Assembly: GCA_002102555.1 (NCBI GenBank)
Contig: MCFL01000084.1
Span: 35,573 to 99,572, forward strand
Length of the DNA: 64,000 nucleotides
Source: Catenaria anguillulae PL171
Taxonomy: Eukaryota > Blastocladiomycota > Blastocladiomycetes > Blastocladiales > Catenariaceae
Direction of reading: 5' to 3'
Position 1 is the first letter of the stretch. Every line of letters begins with the position of its first letter. The notes beneath the pieces were generated by a model. That model searched no databases. It worked only from the letters and a program-made list of their open reading frames with translations, and was not told where the DNA came from. Position numbers and translations under genes: made by a program. Positions 58,198 to 64,000 of the stretch are shown here, piece after piece.

Positions 58198-58654
58198 ACC
58201 CACACATGCAAACAAAATTACCGATTGATTCTCAAGTTCATTCAAACCGTGATTGCTCGACCAACACGCATCGTATCGCCTGCCGCCAAGTACCATTGGA
58301 AAGCCCATGATTTGGCGCAGCTGCTCATGTTTGTGCCTGGCTGATTGGGTATCATCACGTGACGCCATCGCCGATCGCGACTCTTGACCCGGAAATGGCC
58401 GCAACTCGGCCAAATCGACGCCAATCGCTTTGCTGTTTCACATTCCGATACAACTTTAGATGCTCTATCAGCGTGTCTTGTCGCCCCGTTGATTACCGCC
58501 GCCGATCTGCCGCGATCTGCGTCTTCCGACTTTGCCCGATCTGCCTTTCACCTACATATGCGACCCATGCGTTTTTCCGACACAAACCCATGCAATACGA
58601 CCTGCTGCATGCGCCCATGCCGTCCGTTTGCCCGCCCGACCTCTCCAACATGCC

Positions 58655-58679
58655 GATCGGACCCATGTTTGGTCCGATC
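58655..58679. repeat. Perfect inverted repeat GATCGGACC / GGTCCGATC
   Basis: A 9-bp stem (58655-58663 and 58671-58679) with a 7-base loop. The same GATCGGACC also occurs as a direct copy at 58758-58766. This could be a hairpin or a dimeric protein-binding site. Confidence 0.8.
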
Positions 58680-61600
58680 ATCTTGCTATTTCACTTGACT
58701 TTTGATTCTGCGCATGCCTTGTCGATTTCCTGCATCTTTTGATACCTGCCATGACCCGATCGGACCACTCTTGTGTTTTGCGTCATGTACCCAACCCATT
58801 ATCTCGGCCAATTCTATTGCTACGTTCATGCCATGAGTACCATCGGATCCGCCTTGATTTTCTGCACCACCTCCACCGTTTGCCCGCCTCGATCGCCTCC
58901 ATTTTTGCCGCCTTTTTGCCATTTCCCGATATCGCGACCATTTCGATCCCGTGACCACCCGATTATCTCATCCAATACTCATCCGATCGCAAAGCCCCAC
59001 ATACCATTGGATTCGCCGTACTTTGTTCTACCAGATCCCATTATGGTTTGCCTCGATTTGCTGTTGCATTGCTGCCGTCCCACACGTTTCGCGTTTCTGT
59101 TCATTTTTTCCAAAGTCCACTCGCGGCCCTCAATCAATTCACACGGTAAACACATTCATACCAGTGGTTGATGGATAGCATGAGCGATTGTCGGTCGAGA
59201 ACGGGTTTGCATTAATACATGACTCGTCTTTGACATTTATCGCCCTGACTATACAAGAGCAACACGTGTGAGATGAGTGAAAACGTAATCTACCAAGCAC
59301 TGCACATATACTTTATATACATTTGCTCCAAGTCCAATACATATCGAGTGGGCAACAGACTGCGCTCTTTCATGTGGCATTCATGCCGTCAGTGTCCGGT
59401 CAGTATTGATGGAGCTGTTGGCTCAAGTGTGAATCGATCAGCCATGGTCGGTGATTTTCGAATGGACGTAGCTCGCACAAAAGCTCGCGTATGACAATGC
59501 GAGAATACAAGGGTAAACTACTCAATGAGGGCTACTCAATGAATGTCGTGGCATGTCTATACCTGCTCTCTGTGAGGCTGAGCACCCGAAAATGTACTCT
59601 AGGTCGTAGCCAACAAGGTGCAAAATGCGTCCATTGACCAGGATAAAGCAACATGGTCTCCCCGTTTACAATACAGGATAAAAGCGCGCATCAAAATACC
59701 CCCAATCCATCTTCAAACTAGGGTGCACATATACAGAATGGTGGTCGCCCAAAGTGGCAAACATGTTGGATCGATTCACGATCAAAACACGCGTCACTTG
59801 ATGGTGAACAAGCCACAAGTCTTGGCTCATTGGAGACATCACGAATCAACTTGGTATTCACAACCGATCAAGACGGTTTCATATAGAATCGAGTTTGGGC
59901 ATTCTTTTGAGACTATTGCTGTGCTTGTAGCATGTCTGTAGCACTGGCAATTGCCAAACGCGACTTGCCGATCCGATGACCATGACCACACTTGCAGCAG
60001 AATGACAAGGTTGGAGTAGACTAATCAAACGGCCGTCAACGGAAATGAAAAGGGCATGGCAAATTACACTACATTCGGTTGTTGTAGCTCATTCTGACAT
60101 GTAGGCCATGGCGGTACACGTCTTTTTGCATTGATCAGAGATCCGACGTGAACCAATCAATCGTCAATACCGTTTGCAAATCAGACGCAATGAGTAGCAC
60201 AATACATGGACGTATGTGAAAAGATGCGGTGGTTCCAATGAGACCCATGGCAGGTCGATCGGGCATCTCTAGCGCTGTCCAGAACCATTTTGTCGGGCAG
60301 CGATCAACCATCACATGCATAACGGTGCCTGAATGAACACAATGTACTGGCATTTATCATTCTGATGGCATGAGCGTATTCAGCGTACTTTAAAACCTGG
60401 GTTTGCACTCTTGGAACACTCGGTCATTAGTGTACTTGTGATGCTCATATAGAGGGCAACTCGCCATTGTTCACATTGCGAGACAAAGTGACACGTCAGA
60501 GCAAGTGAACCGACCACCATATAATGCAAGGCCACCAGACACTTATGAACCCGGGTATTACAAAACATGCACATATAGAATGAAGCCAAGGGCTTTTCAA
60601 TGGTACCATTCGATTTTGATACCATGTCTACCCGTTGCTCTACGCATGAAATTGTGCACTCATCTCAAATCAAGTCGGATCTAGCTGGATTCAAATCCAG
60701 CTGGTTGACACGCATCACTCTTGCGTCGCTCATGATTGTTCATAGTACACACCCACTTCAAACGGCGCAAACCACCCAACAAGAGCATTAGGCTATGAAA
60801 TCAAATGCGGGGCATCTTTCTGTCTATTGGCTTCTCGATATGAGCTGTATTGAGTACAGGAGCGTCCAGAGGCACTGCCATGGGGCGAAATGCGTCAATG
60901 ACTGGGTAAATGAGCACCTTCACAATGCCGATAGCATGGCTGAAATCAGCGCACGAAATAGCCCTAGATACCGCCCTCATAGCACTGCCTTTCCCATTCC
61001 AATATGGAGCAATACTGGGTGTGTCACTCCATGATCAATTCATGATGAACATGCACCAACTCGCGTCACACACTTGGCCAACAACCATGGACCCTAGGTA
61101 CACTTTTCCAGAGACAAGGAGGCCAAAACGGATGATGACGGAATCGTGTAGAGGGGTCAAAATAGAGCTACTTTTGTGTCAGCAGGTACATGACAGCTCA
61201 CCTGCAAGGCAGTCAAATCAGCGGAAACAATGTACCCAGATCGCCGATCCATCATTCGCTCATAGACGAGCCGCATGAAATACTCGGCCGATCTGCATAA
61301 CAATGCATACAGGGGGGTTTTAAAGTATTCTCTATCACATGACATGGTCGGTAGAGTCATATCAGTCACGTGAGACACGGTACGCGTCGATCGACAAGTC
61401 CGTCGATTCATCGTGTCTTGGCTGGATGCTGCCGAACGGTGAGTAAATGACGTCCAATCAGTACGATACTCGGCAGTGTAGTAAAATAGTGTCAGGAAAA
61501 CAACATACCAAGAGGGTGAGCATGCCCGACAACCACATCCTGTGCGGCGCCACGAAACAGAGTGATCGGCACAGGTTGGTCATCTTTGGCGGGGCAATCA

Positions 61601-62774
61601 CACGTGACACAGTTGTCGGACAGTCACGCGCCAGGTATCACTGAAAAGAGCTTGAAGAGAGCTATTGATTGATATTTGGTACGGTTTCGTACGAGTACCC
61701 CAGCATGATGGGTGGGTGATCAAGTTTTCCGACGCGCCAACAAAAAGCGTGTTTCACCGTGTTGTGATCAAGCAACGCCACGACGCGTTTTAGAACCGAA
61801 TCCGCAGCTATGGATTACCCGGGATCGGATCACTCAAAAACACATGGTTTACTAACAGAATTTGAAGCGCAGAGTCCAATTTACATGCTTACCAAGTCTT
61901 GTCCCGATCGGGCCACGTTGAGTCATGCAAGCGACGGCCAAGGGCGGAGACCGTTACAAGGGGTTTCCTAGTGTATGGGGGGGACTACTGAAGAAGGAAA
62001 AAGGGGTGAAAGCGAAAGCTTTTGCTGCTTATTTCTTTTGGATGTGTCTTGAAAAAGGACGTGTGCTAGTGTGCTGTGTTACCTGAAGCATAAGTGCGGA
62101 TGGCAAGCAGTCTAGTGTGCTGGATTCCACATGTTGAGAGACATGTATGTTCCAGTATGCAAAGGCTGTTTGTTATGCAATCGAGTGTGGCAAGTTTGGA
62201 TGCAGTGTGTCTGGTGCACGGATGATTTTTTTCTATCCATCCGAGTTCAGTACAGCAATGGAACGACTCAAAACGAATCTTGAACTGTGTGTGTTCTTTT
62301 CGTTGCTTGTGTGTCCTAGTTGGAGTAATTCAATGCGGATGCATGGGTTGGCGGAATCATGGAACCTAACCATGCTTTACAGTGTGGTTACACAACCCCC
62401 TTCTTGTTCTGTTGAACCTGAAGGAATGAAAATGTATGGTGTATGGGTCTACCCGATGGGTATTCTTATTCATTTTATATTCTTCAAAACCGCGGGGGAC
62501 GAAAGGTAAGGCAGTTTATTGGTTGCAATAGTGCTCTACTTTTTCAAACTCGCTCTGTCGTTTGGCATAATGGGGAAGCATTCTTCGAATGTGTCAACCG
62601 TTTTGTCCAAGTGAGAGAAAATACAGGGTAGCAAAAGCTGGTGTGTCTTTGCTTGCTGCTTCTTTGAGTCTCCTTACAGGCTGTGAGAAGTGCGAGTTTT
62701 AAAGGCTACACTGCTCGTTGGGCTTGATTCGAGTTATGCGGGTATCCATTCCCCTCTCCTTCAATGCACCCGAG

Positions 62775-62800
62775 CGCCCGAACTTTTAATGTCTCGGGCG
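62775..62800. other. Hairpin-forming inverted repeat in the 5' flank of 18S rRNA
   Basis: CGCCCGA at 62775-62781 pairs with TCGGGCG at 62794-62800 across a 12-base loop that includes TTTTAAT. It lies 118 bp before the 18S start, in the expected external transcribed spacer, so it may be a structural element of the precursor. Confidence 0.5.
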
Positions 62801-62917
62801 GATTAAACAATCATGAGTTGACGATTTAAAGGTTTTGTGCTCTTGTGACTTTTTGTTTTCTTGACTGCTTGCAGTTGGGAGAATGAGGGATGCAAGAGTG
62901 CAGGAACGATAAAGAGT

Positions 62918-63892
62918 TACCTGGTTGATCCTGCCAGTAGTCATATGCTTGTCTCAAAGATTAAGCCATGCATGTCTAAGTTTAAACAAACAAACAGTGA
63001 AACTGCGAATGGCTCATTAAATCAGTTATAATCTATTCGACGTCCTAATTTTTAATTACTACTCGGATAACCGTGGTAATTCTAGAGCTAATACGTGCCT
63101 TGAAAGTCCTGACCTTTACTGGGAGGGATGCAGTTATTAGATACAGAACCAATTGGGGCAACCCATTTTTTGGTGATTCATGATAACCTTGCAGATCGCA
63201 TGGCCTTAGTGCTGGCGATGGGTCGTTCGAATTTCTGCCCTATCAACTTTTGACGGTAGGATAGAGGCCTACCGTGGTGATAACGGGTAACGGGGAATTA
63301 GGGTTCGATTCCGGAGAGGGAGCCTGAGAAACGGCTACCACATCCAAGGAAGGCAGCAGGCGCGCAAAATTACCCAATCCTGACACAGGAGGTAGTGACA
63401 ATAAATAACGATGCGGGACTTTTTAGTCTTCGCAATTGGAATGAGTACAATTTAAATCCCTTAACGAGGAACAATTGGAGGGCAAGTCTGGTGCCAGCAG
63501 CCGCGGTAATTCCAGCTCCAATAGCGTATATTAAAGTTGTTGCAGTTAAAACGCCCGTAGTTGAATTTCAGAGCCTTTTTGTAGTCTGCTACTTGGCCTT
63601 TTCGGCGAGTATGTCTGGGCTACGGGTTCTTTATTTTGTTTGGTGCCCAATGCTTCTTGTTCTGCAAGCGGTGTTGGTTTTGTGCCAAGCACTTTTACTT
63701 TGAAAAAATTAGAGTGTTCAAAGCAGGCTGTTTACAGCTTGAATATCTTAGCATGGAATAATAGAATAGGACTTAGTTCTATTTTGTTGGTTTCTAGGAC
63801 TAGAGTAATGATTAATAGGGATAGTTGGGGCATTAGTATTTGATTGTCAGAGGTGAAATTCTTAGATTTAGCAACGACTGACTTCTGCGAAG

Positions 63893-63923
<31 letters not shown>

Positions 63924-64000
63924 GACGAAAGTTAGGGGATCGAAGATGATTAGATACCATCGTAGTCCTAACCATAAACGATGCCGACCAGGGATTAGAT
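62918..64000 (+). rRNA. 18S small-subunit rRNA, 5' part (truncated by window end)
   Basis: Begins TACCTGGTTGATCCTGCCAG and runs 1083 nt to the window edge, about 60% of a normal 18S gene. Universal blocks appear in order: GTCTCAAAGATTAAGCCATG, AACTGCGAATGGCTCATTAA, CGGAGAGGGAGCCTGAGAAA, the 530 loop GCCAGCAGCCGCGGTAATTC, and AGAGGTGAAATTCTTAGATT near the end. No intron interrupts this part. The variable regions look like a zoosporic fungus, and I infer Blastocladiomycota. It belongs to the 40S ribosomal subunit and would be transcribed by RNA polymerase I with 5.8S and 25S downstream, outside the window. Short open frames within it (63395-63843) are spurious. Confidence 0.99.

Larger units (their letters stand above)
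56951..62917. other. AT-richer flank upstream of the rRNA gene
   Basis: About 6 kb without recognisable protein genes; the longest frames are about 100-160 codons and have no family signal. Composition changes at about 56950 from G-rich to more AT-rich plus-strand sequence, with a C/T-rich block at 58380-59150. I saw no 25S, 5.8S or 5S rRNA sequence and no telomeric repeat. The last several hundred bases before 62918 must include the pre-rRNA promoter and 5' external transcribed spacer. Confidence 0.45.

Noticed and set aside
61690-61990. 5S rRNA-like sequence (CTTACCAAGTCTTGTCCCGATCGGG and GGATCGGATCACTC fragments)
   Set aside because: Only short fragments resemble 5S; order and spacing are wrong and no internal control region was recognised.
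63395-63843. Two open frames near the right end
   Set aside because: They lie inside 18S rRNA.
1-64000. CRISPR arrays, operons, riboswitches, tRNA genes
   Set aside because: The DNA is eukaryotic; no regularly spaced short repeats, and no tRNA-like A and B boxes were found by eye. A tRNA scan would be needed to exclude them fully.

Overview
The window is nuclear DNA of a zoosporic fungus, most likely Blastocladiomycota (Allomyces/Catenaria grade). Reasons: the last 1.1 kb is the 5' part of a eukaryotic 18S rRNA gene; the proteins are fungal (class V type chitin synthase with a DEK_C tail, MNN1-type mannosyltransferases, conventional kinesin with a fungal tail); a centrin-binding Sfi1-like protein is present, as expected of a lineage with centrioles; and an ankyrin protein has the tryptophan-rich repeats I associate with this group. 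Coding DNA is GC-rich, and the introns I could place are 50-153 nt, mostly 60-95 nt, with GTAxGT-like donors. The phylum call is inference.

Layout. 0-42.3 kb is gene-dense: a 3' gene fragment; a Golgi mannosyltransferase (-); a TBC RabGAP (+); a small membrane protein (+); a frame-broken ankyrin-repeat protein (-); an Sfi1-like protein (-); kinesin-1 (-); 6-phosphogluconate dehydrogenase (-); a secreted or anchored protein with an acidic tail (+); seipin (-); an Etp1/BRAP2 RING-UBP protein (-); a 1924-residue chitin synthase with a degenerate myosin-like head (+); a second mannosyltransferase (+); a low-complexity hypothetical protein (-); an SLC45/sucrose-transporter-like MFS protein (+); and a nicotinamide-nucleotide adenylyltransferase (+). 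Exon boundaries below were set by reading-frame phase together with family conservation across each junction.

42.3-57 kb has no gene I can recognise. From about 47.1 to 54.65 kb it is an array of at least three strongly diverged direct repeats, with a probable further copy up to 56.9 kb. Several reading frames are hydrophobic on the minus strand and broken, so this looks like a decayed tandem gene family or an unknown subrepeat family. 57-62.9 kb is more AT-rich flank with small inverted and direct repeats. 62.918 kb to the end is 18S rRNA with no 25S or 5S gene seen upstream, so the window probably crosses the edge of the rDNA array.

Functionally, the genes cover wall and glycan synthesis (chitin synthase, two mannosyltransferases), membrane traffic and lipid droplets (RabGAP, kinesin, seipin), basal body or spindle pole structure (Sfi1-like), NADPH/NAD supply (6PGD, NMNAT) and sugar uptake. 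They are ordinary neighbours rather than an operon-like system.
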